Positions 25,972-35,688 of a stretch of 64,000 nucleotides of DNA are shown piece after piece. The position numbers and the translations under genes were made by a program. Each line of letters opens with the position of its first letter. The stretch's first letter is position 1. The notes under the pieces were generated by a model, which was not told the origin of the DNA, searched no databases, and worked only from the letters and a program-made list of their open reading frames with translations. Origin of the DNA: Candidatus Accumulibacter sp. 66-26 (GTDB lineage: Bacteria; Pseudomonadota; Gammaproteobacteria; Burkholderiales; Rhodocyclaceae); assembly GCA_001897745.1 (NCBI GenBank), contig MKUH01000019.1, forward strand, positions 314,332 through 378,331, read 5' to 3'.

Positions 25972-26550
25972 TCAAGGCCTGGGCGCGCCGGCGGAATACA
26001 GCCAGGGTTTGAACAGGCGCGTCAGGCGCGGCGCGACCACCCAGGTCATGAGCGCCACCACCAGCACGGTCAGAACGAAGATGCGCGCCAGCAAGGACAG
26101 CGGCGCCAGGATGTCGCCCAACAGGAAGAACAGGCCATAGACCGTGGGGAAAATGCCCAGCCAGGTGACGACCGCCACCTTCCAGCGCGGCGGCTGCGCC
26201 GGCGCGGCGTCGCCCGGCGGTTGAAACCAATGGGCCAGCCCGGAAATTCCGCGCACGACCTCGCGCCCCTCGACGTGCGGCGCGACGGCCGCCAGCCCCG
26301 CGGCGCGCTCGGGCGAACCCTGCCAGGCCCGCAGGCGATCCGCGCTCTCGAACGCCAGCAAGGCGTGATGCAGGTTGTCGGCGACGTCCGGCTCGTCGCC
26401 CGGATGCACCAGCTGCGCGCCGAGGCAGCCCGGGAAAGCGGCTGCGGCGGCGATGAAGTCCGTCATCAGGCGCTCGAAGGCGGCCTCGTGCCCGGGTTTG
26501 ACGCGGCGGCTGATCAGCATCATCTCCGCGTGATTTTTGGCGTTGCTCAT
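25972..26550 (-). CDS. Antibiotic biosynthesis monooxygenase-type (ABM) protein with membrane tail
   Basis: A 192-residue protein. Residues 10-100 form an ABM-type ferredoxin-like domain (MLISRRVKPGHEAAFERLMTDFIAAAAAFPGCLGAQLVHPG). Two hydrophobic segments follow, near residues 125-170 (VAVVTWLGIFPTVYGLFFLLG and ARIFVLTVLVVALMTWVVAPRL). This domain-plus-membrane architecture is common in uncharacterised proteobacterial proteins. No substrate can be proposed. Confidence 0.75.
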   Translation of the reverse strand: MSNAKNHAEMMLISRRVKPGHEAAFERLMTDFIAAAAAFPGCLGAQLVHPGDEPDVADNLHHALLAFESADRLRAWQGSPERAAGLAAVAPHVEGREVVRGISGLAHWFQPPGDAAPAQPPRWKVAVVTWLGIFPTVYGLFFLLGDILAPLSLLARIFVLTVLVVALMTWVVAPRLTRLFKPWLYSAGAPRP

Positions 26551-26656
26551 GAAAGAACCTTGAAAATTCCGGATCGCCGGATCGCTCCGCGACGGACGAA
26601 GCGACGGGCGGCACCTCCCGCGCCCAGCGGCCAGCGACCCGAGGCGTCCCGGCGCG

Positions 26657-27340
26657 CTACCTGCCGATGGCGCCGAACACCGTCTGCAGCAGCTTGGAGC
26701 CGCTGCCCACCGGGTCCTTGCGGATCGCCTTCTCCTGCTCGGCGATCATCAGGTAGAGGCCGTCGAGCGCCTTCTGCGTGACGTAGGAATCGAGGTTGGC
26801 GTCCTTCTCGTCGACGAGACCCATCTTCGCGGCCTTGCCGGCGAACTGGTTGTACTTGTCGGCGAGCTGCACCTTGGCCGTCGCCTTCTTGACGATGGGC
26901 AGGAACTTGGCGCCGATCGGCGTCGCCGTGGTGCGCTTGAAGTACTGCGTCGCCGCGTCGTCGCCGCCGGCGAGGATTTCCTTGGCGTCGGCGAAGCTCA
27001 TGCTCTTCACGGCGTTGACGAGGATCGGCCTGGCCTCGACGACGGCGCTCTCGGCGGCGCGGTTCATCGTTTCGACCAGCTCGTCGGCCTGCTTGCCCAT
27101 GCCGAAGGTGCGCATCATCTTCTCGCCGGCGCGCAGCGAATCGGGCAGCGGAATCTTCACGCGCGCGTCGCCCATGAAACCGTCGCGCTTGCCGAGCTGC
27201 GCGACCGCCGCTTCGGCGCCCTTGCCGAGCGCTTCCTTGAGGCCGGCGGCGGCGTCCTTGTTCGACAGGTCGGCGAGGCCGACGGCGAGCGCCTGCGCGC
27301 TGAGGACGAGACCACAGACTATTCCGGCGATACGGCGCAT
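26657..27340 (-). CDS. DUF4197 family exported protein
   Basis: A 227-residue protein with a signal peptide (MRRIAGIVCGLVLSAQALA) followed by the DUF4197 domain: LSNKDAAAGLKEALGKGAEAAVAQLGKRDGFMGDARVKIPLPDSLR through to DGLYLMIAEQEKAIRKDPVGSGSKLLQTVFG. The function is unknown and the location is presumably periplasmic. I chose the ATG at 27340 behind GAGGAG; a TTG two codons upstream is less likely. Confidence 0.85.
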   Translation of the reverse strand: MRRIAGIVCGLVLSAQALAVGLADLSNKDAAAGLKEALGKGAEAAVAQLGKRDGFMGDARVKIPLPDSLRAGEKMMRTFGMGKQADELVETMNRAAESAVVEARPILVNAVKSMSFADAKEILAGGDDAATQYFKRTTATPIGAKFLPIVKKATAKVQLADKYNQFAGKAAKMGLVDEKDANLDSYVTQKALDGLYLMIAEQEKAIRKDPVGSGSKLLQTVFGAIGR

Positions 27341-27542
27341 GCTCAATCTCCTCGGTGGGGTTCGCGCATCGCGCGGGGGAGAAAGCTTAGCTCGCCGGGC
27401 GACGCTTTCGCAACCGCGCCGGAACGGCAGGGCGCATGAAGGCGGCAGCGGCCGGCGGCCGCCGCGCGATGCCGACGGGATGCCCGGGAGCGGGTTAAAA
27501 TTTCCGGGCGCTTTCGCTCACGCCGCAGAAAGGTCCGCCCAG

Positions 27543-30275
27543 ATGACTGCCCGCCCAGCCGCCCAGACCGAATCGCTGCCCGACGCACCCTGGCACACGC
27601 TCACGCCGGAAGAAGCCGCGCGGCGACTGCAAACGGGCGCGGGCGGCCTCGCCGCCGCCGAGGCCGCCCGCCGCCTCGACCGCTACGGCCCCAACCGGCT
27701 CGCCCCGCCGAAGCGGCACGGCCCGCTGCTGCGCCTGCTGCTGCAGTTCCACAACATCCTGCTCTACGTGATGCTCGGCGCCGCCGCAATCACCGGCTTT
27801 CTCGGCCACTGGGTCGATACCGGCGTGCTGCTCGGCGCGGTGCTGGTCAACGCGCTCATCGGCTTCATCCAGGAAGGCAAGGCCGAGACGGCACTGGAGG
27901 CCATCCACTCGATGCTCGCGCCGCACGCGACGGTCCTGCGCGACGGCGAGCGGCGCGAGATCGACGCCGCCGGCTTGGTGCCGGGCGACGTCGTCCTGCT
28001 CGCCTCCGGTGACCGCGTTCCGGCCGACCTGCGGCTGATTTCCGTGAAGGAGCTGCGCGTCGACGAGGCGGCGCTGACCGGCGAATCGCTGCCGGTCGAC
28101 AAGGCATGCGACGCGGTGGCGCGCGAGGCGCCGCTCGGCGACCGCTTCGGCATGGCCTATTCGGGCACCCTGGTCGTGCACGGACAGGCCAGCGGCATCG
28201 CCGTGGCCACCGGCGCGGCGACCGAACTGGGCAGGATCGACGCGATGCTGAGCGGCATCCGCAACCTGAGCACGCCGCTGCTGCGTCAGATCGACCGCTT
28301 CGGACGCGTGCTCGCGCTGAGCATCGTCGGCGCATCCGCCGCCACCTTCCTGCTCGGCACCCTGTGGCGCGGCCACGCCGCCGCCGAAATGTTCATGATG
28401 GTCGTGGCGCTCGCCGCATCGGCGATTCCCGAGGGGCTGCCGGCGATCATGACGGTGACGCTCGCCCTCGGCGTGCAGCGCATGGCGCGGCGCAACGCGA
28501 TCATCCGCCGCCTGCCGGCGGTCGAGACGCTGGGTTCGGTAACGGTCGTCTGCTCGGACAAGACCGGCACCCTGACGCGCAACGAAATGACCGTGCAGCG
28601 CGTGGTCTGCGCCGGCCACGTTTTCGACGTCGGCGGTGTCGGCTACGCGCCCGTCGGCGACTTCAGCGTCGACGGCCGGATCGTCAATCCCGAACGCTAC
28701 CCGGCGCTGGCGCTCGCCGTGCGCGCCGGCGTGCTGTGCAACGACGCGCGCCTGCGCGAGGAGGACGGCCTGTGGAGCGTCGAGGGCGACCCGACCGAAG
28801 GCGCGCTGCTCGTGCTCGGCGAGAAGGCCGCCTTCCCGCAGGCCGCGGGCGAAGCCGCCTGGCCGCGCCAGGACAGCATTCCCTTCGAGTCCGAGCACCG
28901 CTTCATGGCGACCTTCCAGCGCGATTCCGACGGCGATCCCTGGCTCTTCGTCAAGGGCGCTCCGGAGCGCATCCTCGACATCTGCGCGCGGCAACTGGCC
29001 CACGACGGCGAGCGCCCGCTCGACGTCGACTACTGGCGGCGCATGGCCACCGACACGGCGGCGCAGGGCCTGCGCCTGCTGGCGCTCGCCTGCAAGCGCG
29101 GCGCGCCGGCCGGCGCACGCCTCGGCTTCGCGGACGTCGAAACGGGCTATCTGCTGCTCGCCCTGGTCGGCATCGTCGACCCGCCGCGCGCGGAAGCCGT
29201 CGCCGCCGTCGGCGAGTGCCACCGCGCCGGCATCCGCGTCAAGATGATCACCGGCGACCACGTCGAAACGGCGCGCGCCATTGGCGCGCAGCTGGCGATC
29301 GGCGTCGGCAGGCCGGCGATCACCGGCGCCGAGATCGCGCTGATGGACGACGGCGCGCTGCGCCGCGTGGCGATGGAGGTCGACGTGTTCGCGCGCGCCA
29401 GCCCGGAACACAAGCTGCGCCTCGTTCAGGCCCTGCAGGACGACGGCCAGGTGGTGGCGATGACCGGCGACGGCGTGAACGACGCGCCCGCGCTCAAACG
29501 CGCCGACGTCGGCGTGGCGATGGGCAAGAAGGGCACCGAAGCGGCCAAGGAGGCCGCCGACATGGTGCTCGCCGACGACAATTTCGCCACGCTCGCCCAC
29601 GCCGTGCGCGAAGGGCGCGCGGTCTACGACAACCTCAGGAAGTTCATCCTCTTCATGCTGCCGACCAACGGCGGCGAGGCGCTGGTGGTGATCGCCGCGA
29701 TCCTCTTCGAGCTGACGCTGCCGCTCACCCCGGCGCAGGTGCTGTGGATCAACATGGTGACCTCCAGCACGCTCGGGCTGGCGCTCGCCTTCGAGCCGGC
29801 CGAGCGCGGCATCATGACGCGCCCGCCCCGGCCGCCGGGCAACGCGCTGCTCTCGGGCTTCTTCGTCTGGCGCGTGGTAATGGTCTCCGTCCTCATGATG
29901 AGCGGCGCGCTCGGCCTTTTCCTGTGGGAGCTGGAGAACGGCACGAGCGTCGAGACGGCGCGCACGATGGCGGTCAACGCGGTGGTCGCCGCCGAAATGT
30001 TCTATCTGATCAACAGCCGCTTCATCTTCGCCCCGGTCGCCAACCGCGCCGGGCTGACCGGCAACCGCCACGCGCTGCTCGCCGTCGCCGCCTGCGTTCC
30101 GCTGCAGCTGGCCTTCACCCATTTGCCGGCGATGCAGTCGATCTTCGGCTCGGCCGACCTGTCGCCGCTCGAATGGAGCAAGGTGCTCGGCGCCGGCCTG
30201 CTGGTCTTCGCGGTGGCGGAGCTGGAAAAGCTCGGCATCCGGCGCAGCGGCCTGCACGCCCGCTTCGCCGCCTGA
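27543..30275 (+). CDS. P-type cation-transporting ATPase (PEGL-type, P2-like)
   Basis: A 910-residue P-type ATPase. It has an N-terminal cation-ATPase domain (TLTPEEAARRLQTGAGGL), actuator motif LTGES (residues 178-182), transmembrane helix 4 motif AIPEGLPAIMT, phosphorylation motif CSDKTGTLT (Asp339), KGAPERIL, and hinge MTGDGVNDAPALKRADVGVAMGKKGTEAAKEAADMVLADDNF. The PEGL motif is shared with SERCA-type Ca2+ pumps and bacterial Ca2+/Mn2+ exporters, so divalent-cation export is likely. The stop overlaps the start of the ligase gene (TGATG). Confidence 0.88.
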   Translation: MTARPAAQTESLPDAPWHTLTPEEAARRLQTGAGGLAAAEAARRLDRYGPNRLAPPKRHGPLLRLLLQFHNILLYVMLGAAAITGFLGHWVDTGVLLGAVLVNALIGFIQEGKAETALEAIHSMLAPHATVLRDGERREIDAAGLVPGDVVLLASGDRVPADLRLISVKELRVDEAALTGESLPVDKACDAVAREAPLGDRFGMAYSGTLVVHGQASGIAVATGAATELGRIDAMLSGIRNLSTPLLRQIDRFGRVLALSIVGASAATFLLGTLWRGHAAAEMFMMVVALAASAIPEGLPAIMTVTLALGVQRMARRNAIIRRLPAVETLGSVTVVCSDKTGTLTRNEMTVQRVVCAGHVFDVGGVGYAPVGDFSVDGRIVNPERYPALALAVRAGVLCNDARLREEDGLWSVEGDPTEGALLVLGEKAAFPQAAGEAAWPRQDSIPFESEHRFMATFQRDSDGDPWLFVKGAPERILDICARQLAHDGERPLDVDYWRRMATDTAAQGLRLLALACKRGAPAGARLGFADVETGYLLLALVGIVDPPRAEAVAAVGECHRAGIRVKMITGDHVETARAIGAQLAIGVGRPAITGAEIALMDDGALRRVAMEVDVFARASPEHKLRLVQALQDDGQVVAMTGDGVNDAPALKRADVGVAMGKKGTEAAKEAADMVLADDNFATLAHAVREGRAVYDNLRKFILFMLPTNGGEALVVIAAILFELTLPLTPAQVLWINMVTSSTLGLALAFEPAERGIMTRPPRPPGNALLSGFFVWRVVMVSVLMMSGALGLFLWELENGTSVETARTMAVNAVVAAEMFYLINSRFIFAPVANRAGLTGNRHALLAVAACVPLQLAFTHLPAMQSIFGSADLSPLEWSKVLGAGLLVFAVAELEKLGIRRSGLHARFAA

Positions 30276-31174
30276 TGCCCGCCCGCCGCCCGATGCCGCC
30301 CATGCGCCGCACTTTCCGCCCGCGCCCGCTCCTGGCAGCGCTCGTTCTGCTCGGCGCACTGATCTGCCCCCCGGCGGGCAACGCCGCGCCGGCGCCCGTG
30401 CCGCCGCCTCTGCTGCTCGCCGAAACCGACAGCGGGCAGGTCGATCCCGCCGACTACTGGGTCAGCGAAAAGCTCGACGGCGTGCGCGCGCTGTGGGACG
30501 GGCGGCAACTGTATTTCCGCAGCGGCCGCCCGGTGCGTGCGCCGGACTGGTTCGTACGCGGCCTGCCGGCCGGGCAGGCGCTGGACGGCGAACTTTGGCT
30601 GGGGCGCGGGCGCTTCGACGCGCTCTCGGGCATCGTGCGCCGGCAGCAGCCGGTCGACGCCGAATGGCGGCAGGTGCGCTTCATGGTCTTCGAACTGCCC
30701 GGCGCGGCGGGCGATTTCAGCGCCCGCCTGCACGCGCTGCGCGTCGTCGTCGCAAGCAGCGGCGTCGGCTGGCTGGGCGCCGTCGAGCAGTATCGCGTCG
30801 CCGACCGCGCCGCGCTGCGGGCCAAGCTCGCCGAGGTGCTTCGCGCCGGCGGCGAGGGACTGATGCTGCACCGCGCCGACGCGCCCTACCTGAGCGGGCG
30901 AAATCCGGCGCTGCTCAAGGTCAAGCCCTGGCTCGACGCCGAGGCCACGGTGATCGGCCACGAGGCCGGACGCGGGCGCCATCGCGGCCGGCTCGGCGCG
31001 CTGCGCGTGGAAAGCGCCGACGGCCGCCGCTTCCGCATCGGCACCGGCTTCAGCGACGCCGAGCGCGAAAGCCCGCCGCCCATCGGCAGCACAATCACCT
31101 ACCGCTACCGCGAACTGAACCGCAACGGTCTGCCGCGCTTCGCGAGCTACTGGCGGGTGCGTCAGGAGTTCTGA
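30275..31174 (+). CDS. ATP-dependent DNA ligase, LigE type, exported
   Basis: A 299-residue minimal ATP-dependent ligase. The catalytic Lys66 is in VSEKLDGVRALWDG (motif I). Other nucleotidyltransferase motifs are DGELWLGRGRF, GGEGLMLHRADAPY and LLKVKPWLDAEATVIGHEAGRG. An OB-fold domain follows, with no zinc finger. The hydrophobic N-terminus (PLLAALVLLGALICPPAGNAA) is a signal peptide, as in LigE proteins thought to act on periplasmic DNA during uptake or biofilm growth. ATGs six or nine codons downstream are alternative starts. Confidence 0.87.
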   Translation: MPARRPMPPMRRTFRPRPLLAALVLLGALICPPAGNAAPAPVPPPLLLAETDSGQVDPADYWVSEKLDGVRALWDGRQLYFRSGRPVRAPDWFVRGLPAGQALDGELWLGRGRFDALSGIVRRQQPVDAEWRQVRFMVFELPGAAGDFSARLHALRVVVASSGVGWLGAVEQYRVADRAALRAKLAEVLRAGGEGLMLHRADAPYLSGRNPALLKVKPWLDAEATVIGHEAGRGRHRGRLGALRVESADGRRFRIGTGFSDAERESPPPIGSTITYRYRELNRNGLPRFASYWRVRQEF

Positions 31175-31329
31175 GCGTCCGCCGTGCGGGCGTCTGCCGG
31201 CCAGCTTCCGGTTCTCTTCCAACGACTTTCCTCCGCGCCCACGGGCACCCGCCCGCGCAGGCCCCTGCGGCGCAGGCGAACGCCGCGCACCGCCGCACTC
31301 CGCACGGCGCCGAATCCGGCGCCCCGGCG

Positions 31330-32112
31330 CTACTGCATGTGCCAGCCGTGGCTGACGAGGATGGACTGGCCGCTGAGCGCCGTCGTCGGGAAGGCGGCCA
31401 GCCAGACGGCCGTCTGCGCCACGTCCTGCGTCGTCGTGAATTCGCCGTCGATGGTTTCCCTGAGCATCACGTTCCTGACGACGTCCGCCTCGCTGATCTT
31501 CAGCTGCGCCGCCTGCTCCGGAATCTGTTTGTCGACCAGCGGCGTGCGCACGTAGCCGGGGCAGATCACGTTGGCGCGGATGCGGTCCTTCGCGCCTTCC
31601 TTGGCGACGACGCGGGCCAGCCCGAGCAGGCCGTGCTTGGCCGTGACGTAGGCGCTTTTCAGCGGCGACGCCTCGTGCGAATGCACCGACCCCATGTAGA
31701 TCACGCTGCCGCCGCGCCCGCCCTTGATCATCTCGCGCATGCAGGCGCGCGTCGTCAGGAAGGCGCCGTCGAGCTGGATGGCGAGCATCTTCTTCCAGTG
31801 CGCGAAACTCAACTCGACGACCGGGGCGATGATCTGGATGCCGGCGTTGCTGATCAGGATATCGACGCCGCCGAACGCCTCGACGGCCGCCGCCACCCCG
31901 TCGTCCACCTGCGCCTCGCTGGTCACGTCCATGGCGACGGGAATCGCCTTGCCGCCCGCCTGATTGATTTCGCCGGCCGTTGCGCCGGCCGCGTCGAGCG
32001 CCAGATCGGCGATCACCACCTTGGCACCCTGCCGCGCGTATTCGCAGGCGATTTCCTTGCCGATTCCGCTGGCCGCGCCAGTGATCACGGCGACTTTGTC
32101 CTTGAGTTGCAT
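31330..32112 (-). CDS. bdhA: D-3-hydroxybutyrate dehydrogenase
   Basis: A 260-residue short-chain dehydrogenase that interconverts 3-hydroxybutyrate and acetoacetate with NAD. It has the cofactor motif [23 protein letters not shown], the catalytic Ser-Tyr-Lys in [26 protein letters not shown], and C-terminal VLSHGWHMQ-type closure. [10 protein letters not shown] is typical of the BdhA lid region. It fits PHA or ketone-body turnover. The ATG at 32112 follows AGGAGG. Confidence 0.88.
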   Translation of the reverse strand: MQLKDKVAVITGAASGIGKEIACEYARQGAKVVIADLALDAAGATAGEINQAGGKAIPVAMDVTSEAQVDDGVAAAVEAFGGVDILISNAGIQIIAPVVELSFAHWKKMLAIQLDGAFLTTRACMREMIKGGRGGSVIYMGSVHSHEASPLKSAYVTAKHGLLGLARVVAKEGAKDRIRANVICPGYVRTPLVDKQIPEQAAQLKISEADVVRNVMLRETIDGEFTTTQDVAQTAVWLAAFPTTALSGQSILVSHGWHMQ

Positions 32113-32503
32113 AGAGCCTCCTTTGGATTACCGAGCCGGCGTACGAGGCGAAATGCGGTACGGACGGAGGGGTTTCAATGCGACCTCCCGTGCTGGTGAA
32201 AGTTGCCGGGGCGGACGGTACGCGGGCGGGGAGGAAAAGCACCGTTTGCGGCGGGCAAAAGAAACGGACGGAACAGACGCCCGCTTGGCGCGTTCAGCGA
32301 AAAGCACCGGTGCGGCAGCGCCGGAAATCGCGCCCCCGCCCCCTGTGCAGCCCCTTGTGCGGCCCCTTCTCCTGCCCGGCAGCCGCTTCGCACCGCGAAC
32401 ATTCCCGCGCCCCGAAGCGCCGAGAAGCGAGGCTTTCGCCCGGGAAAGCCGGATAATGGCGGCCATTTCGTTTTATTCGCTTCAAGCGCCATTTGGATTC
32501 GCC
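32113..32503. other. Intergenic region between bdhA and the OsmC-YcaO gene
   Basis: 391 bases between divergent genes with no convincing ORF; frames crossing it have no family resemblance. GAAAAGCACCG occurs twice (about 32233 and 32300) in short imperfect direct repeats. It presumably contains the divergent promoters, but no clear -10/-35 pair stands out. Confidence 0.5.
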
Positions 32504-34693
32504 ATGGAAATCAAGGTCAATTTTCTCGACAAGCTGCGTCTGGAGGCCAAGTTCGACGACTTCACGGTCATCGCCGACCAGCCCATCCGCTACAAGGGCG
32601 ACGGCTCGGCCCCCGGCCCCTTCGACTACTTCCTGGCGTCGTCGGCGCTGTGCGCGGCCTACTTCGTCAAGCTCTACTGCGACACGCGCAACATCCCGAC
32701 CGACAACATCCGCCTGTCGCAGAACAACATCGTCGATCCGGAAAACCGCTACCGGCAGATTTTCAAGATCCAGGTCGAACTGCCGGCGGACATTTCCGAG
32801 AAGGACCGGCTCGGCATCCTGCGCTCCATCGACCGCTGCACGGTGAAGAAGGTGGTGCAGACCGGCCCCGAGTTCGTCATCGAGGAAGTGGAAAACCTCG
32901 ACGCCGACGCCCAGGCCCTGCTGACGCTCGATCCCGCCTCCGGCGCCAGCACCTACATCGCCGGCAAGGACCTGCCGCTGGAGCAGACCATCGCCAATAT
33001 GTCCGCCTTCCTGGCGGGCCTGGGCATCAAGATCGAGATCGCCTCCTGGCGCAATCTGGTGCCCAACGTGTGGTCCCTGCACATCCGCGACGCGCATTCG
33101 TCCATGTGCTTCACCAACGGCAAGGGCGCCAGCAAGGAAAGCGCGCTGGCCTCGGCGCTGGGCGAGTACATCGAGCGCCTGAGCTGCAACCATTTCTACA
33201 CCCACCAGTTCTGGGGCGAAGAGATCGCCAACGCCCCCTTCGTGCACTACCCGAACGAGCGCTGGTTCAAGCCCGGCCGCAGGGATGCGCTGCCAAAGGA
33301 AATTCTCGACGACCACTGCCGGGCGATTTACAACCCGGACGGCGAACTGCGCGGCGCCCACCTGATCGACACCAATTCCGGCAACGCGCAGCGCGGCATC
33401 TGTTCGCTGCCGTTTACGCGCCAGTCTGACGGCGAGGTGGTGTATTTCCCCTCCAACCTGATCGACAACCTCTACCTCAGCAACGGCATGAGCGCCGGCA
33501 ACACGCTGGCCGAAGCCCAGGTGCAATGCCTCTCGGAAATCTTCGAGCGGGCGGTCAAGCGCGAAATCCTCGAAGGCGAAATCGCCCTGCCCGACGTGCC
33601 GCAGGAAGTGCTCGCCAAGTACCCGGGCATCGTCGCCGGCATCCAGGGCCTGGAAGCGCAGGGCTTCCCGGTGCTGGTGAAGGATGCCTCCCTGGGCGGC
33701 CAGTTCCCGGTGATGTGCGTCACCCTGATGAACCCGCGCACCGGCGGCGTCTTCGCCTCCTTCGGCGCGCACCCCAGCCTGGAAGTGGCGCTGGAACGCA
33801 GCCTCACCGAACTGCTGCAGGGCCGCAGTTTCGAGGGCCTCAACGACCTGCCCCGGCCCACCTTCGAAAGCCAGGCCGTCACCGAGCCCAACAACTTCGT
33901 CGAGCACTTCATCGACTCCAGCGGCGTGGTTTCCTGGCGCTTCTTCAGCGCCAAGGCCGATTACGACTTCGTCGAGTGGGACTTCTCCGGCCAGGGTGAA
34001 AATTCCAACGCCGACGAAGCCGCCACCCTGTTCGGCATCCTCGAAGACATGGGCAAGGAAACCTACATGGCGGTGTACGACCAACTCGGCGCCACCGCCT
34101 GCCGCATCCTGGTGCCGGGCTATTCGGAAATCTACCCGGTGGACGACCTGATCTGGGACAACACCAACAAGGCGCTGGCGTTCCGCGAGGACATCCTGAA
34201 CCTGCACCGCCTCGACGATGCCGGCCTGGAAGCGCTGTTGGAACGTCTGGAAAAGAGCGAACTCGACGATTACACCGACATCGTCACCCTGATCGGCGTC
34301 GAGTTCGACGAGAACACGGTCTGGGGCCAACTCACGGTTCTGGAACTGAAACTGCTGATCCATCTGGCCCTCAGGCAATTCGAGGAGGCCCACGATCTGG
34401 TCGGCGCCTTCCTGCAATACAACGAAAACACCGCCGAGCGCGGATTGTTCTATCAGGCCCTGAATGTCGTGCTGGAAGTGGTGCTGGACGACGACCTGGA
34501 ACTGGCCGATTACGAAGCCAACTTCCGCCGCATGTTCGGCGACGAACGGATGGACGCAGCGATCGGCTCGGTGGACGGCAGCGTGCGCTTCCACGGCCTG
34601 ACGCCGACGAGCATGAAGCTGGAAGGGCTGGATCGGCACCAGCGGCTGGTGGACAGCTACAAGAAGCTGCACATGGCGCGGGCCAGGGTGTGA
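32504..34693 (+). CDS. OsmC-YcaO fusion protein
   Basis: A 729-residue protein. Residues 1-135 form an OsmC-like domain (DQPIRYKGDGSAPGPFDYFLASSALCAAYFVKLYC). From about residue 160 it is a YcaO domain with KGASKESALASALGEYIERLSCNHFYTHQFWGE, NGMSAGNTLAEAQVQCLSEIFERAVKREI and a tetratricopeptide-like C-terminal part. YcaO proteins use ATP to activate amide backbones, and the E. coli homologue is linked to RimO beta-methylthiolation of ribosomal protein S12. The start is the ATG at 32504. It is the last core gene before the accessory region. Confidence 0.9.
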   Translation: MEIKVNFLDKLRLEAKFDDFTVIADQPIRYKGDGSAPGPFDYFLASSALCAAYFVKLYCDTRNIPTDNIRLSQNNIVDPENRYRQIFKIQVELPADISEKDRLGILRSIDRCTVKKVVQTGPEFVIEEVENLDADAQALLTLDPASGASTYIAGKDLPLEQTIANMSAFLAGLGIKIEIASWRNLVPNVWSLHIRDAHSSMCFTNGKGASKESALASALGEYIERLSCNHFYTHQFWGEEIANAPFVHYPNERWFKPGRRDALPKEILDDHCRAIYNPDGELRGAHLIDTNSGNAQRGICSLPFTRQSDGEVVYFPSNLIDNLYLSNGMSAGNTLAEAQVQCLSEIFERAVKREILEGEIALPDVPQEVLAKYPGIVAGIQGLEAQGFPVLVKDASLGGQFPVMCVTLMNPRTGGVFASFGAHPSLEVALERSLTELLQGRSFEGLNDLPRPTFESQAVTEPNNFVEHFIDSSGVVSWRFFSAKADYDFVEWDFSGQGENSNADEAATLFGILEDMGKETYMAVYDQLGATACRILVPGYSEIYPVDDLIWDNTNKALAFREDILNLHRLDDAGLEALLERLEKSELDDYTDIVTLIGVEFDENTVWGQLTVLELKLLIHLALRQFEEAHDLVGAFLQYNENTAERGLFYQALNVVLEVVLDDDLELADYEANFRRMFGDERMDAAIGSVDGSVRFHGLTPTSMKLEGLDRHQRLVDSYKKLHMARARV

Positions 34694-34861
34694 GGCGATA
34701 GCGGCAATTTCGTATCGTCTTCGATTGGAGTTCCGGCGGGTTTCCGGCCCCTGCCGTCCAAGCGATCCACTCGCGGGACGGCCCGATGCAATCTCCAAGG
34801 CCCATCCGCCCGCCTATGGGAGGTTGGGCTTTCTGCCCTCCGCAGACATCTTGCCGAGCGG

Positions 34862-35107
34862 CTACGGCAAGGCTTGACGCTGAACCGGAGAATTCCAGAG
34901 GGCTTCCGCCAGTTGCACAGTCCGGCCATGGGGGCCGATGGTGCCGCACCCGCTGCAACAAACGGCCCATACGCCTTCGTCCAGCTTCATGGAAATGACT
35001 TGATCGGCACCGCAAAACAGGCAGGGCATGACTACTTCATCGCGTTTGCCCGAACGATCCTGCTCGATATTTGCCGCGTTGCCTTCCCGAGTATTCACGT
35101 AGCGCAT
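34862..35107 (-). CDS. Lar-family restriction-alleviation-like zinc-ribbon protein
   Basis: An 81-residue protein whose second half (MPCLFCGADQ...WAVCCSGCGTIGPHGRTVQLAEALWN) matches the Lar/restriction-alleviation pattern: CxxCG, a short spacer with W.V.C..CG..GP, then an Ala-x-x-x-WN helix. Lar of Rac prophage modulates type I restriction. Start ATG at 35107 after AAAGGAT; a shorter form from Met27 is possible. It is the first gene of the accessory region, with no phage genes nearby. Confidence 0.65.
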   Translation of the reverse strand: MRYVNTREGNAANIEQDRSGKRDEVVMPCLFCGADQVISMKLDEGVWAVCCSGCGTIGPHGRTVQLAEALWNSPVQRQALP

Positions 35108-35445
35108 GATGATCCTTTTGCCCTATCTGCTCCCCGATTCAGCCCCGGGAAGCAGTTTTCGGCCTTATGACTTTCATGGATGGTCCACAGTCGTCCGACT
35201 GCTATCGATCAAGACCGAGGCCTTAACAAGTTTTCATTCATCGACAAGGACATGGATCAGCGGCGCTGATCGCCAGAGTGGAAGCGCAACCGCCAAGAAT
35301 GAAAACTACAGGAGCGGTCAAGCCAAGCTTTTCAAGCATCACCTCCCCACAACGTGAACAAGCAACATTGATGACGAACGGGAGAATGATGATACATGAA
35401 AAAGGCCGAAACGACCTATTCCAAAGTGACCTTTATCTTGACCCG
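35108..35445. other. Intergenic region upstream of the XRE gene
   Basis: About 340 bases of mixed composition between the divergent Lar-like and XRE genes. No convincing ORF, repeat or transposon end is visible. The in-frame extension of the XRE ORF back to 35278 has no conserved features. Confidence 0.4.
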
Positions 35446-35688
35446 ATGGTCACTTCAATCCACCACCAACGCTACATCGTGCTCAGGCAACACCTGAAAA
35501 GCTTGCGACAAGCTGCAGAATTGTCACAGACCGAGTTGGCCGATCGTATCGGAGAGGATCAGTCCTACGTCTCCAAGATCGAGCGGGGAGAACGGTATGT
35601 GGATTTGCTGTTTTATATGGACTGGTGCAGAGCTTGCGGCATCGAACCCGATATGGGTATGAAATCGCTACTTGAGGCAGGGGGCTAA
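35446..35688 (+). CDS. XRE-family helix-turn-helix regulator
   Basis: An 80-residue single-domain DNA-binding protein. LRQHLKSLRQAAELSQTELADRIGEDQSYVSKIERGERYVDLLFYMDWCRACGIEP is a complete five-helix XRE domain. The reading frame extends upstream; alternative ATGs are at 35386/35389, the latter close after GGGAGA, and at 35371. I chose 35446 because the conserved domain begins soon after. The target is unknown. Confidence 0.75.
   Translation: MVTSIHHQRYIVLRQHLKSLRQAAELSQTELADRIGEDQSYVSKIERGERYVDLLFYMDWCRACGIEPDMGMKSLLEAGG

Noticed and set aside
35171-35186. TATGACTTTCATGGAT resembles the transposon left end (12 of 16 matches) and could have been the left end of the older element
   Set aside because: No GCGAC repeat adjoins it and no further end motifs follow; a match of this quality is expected by chance in several kb.
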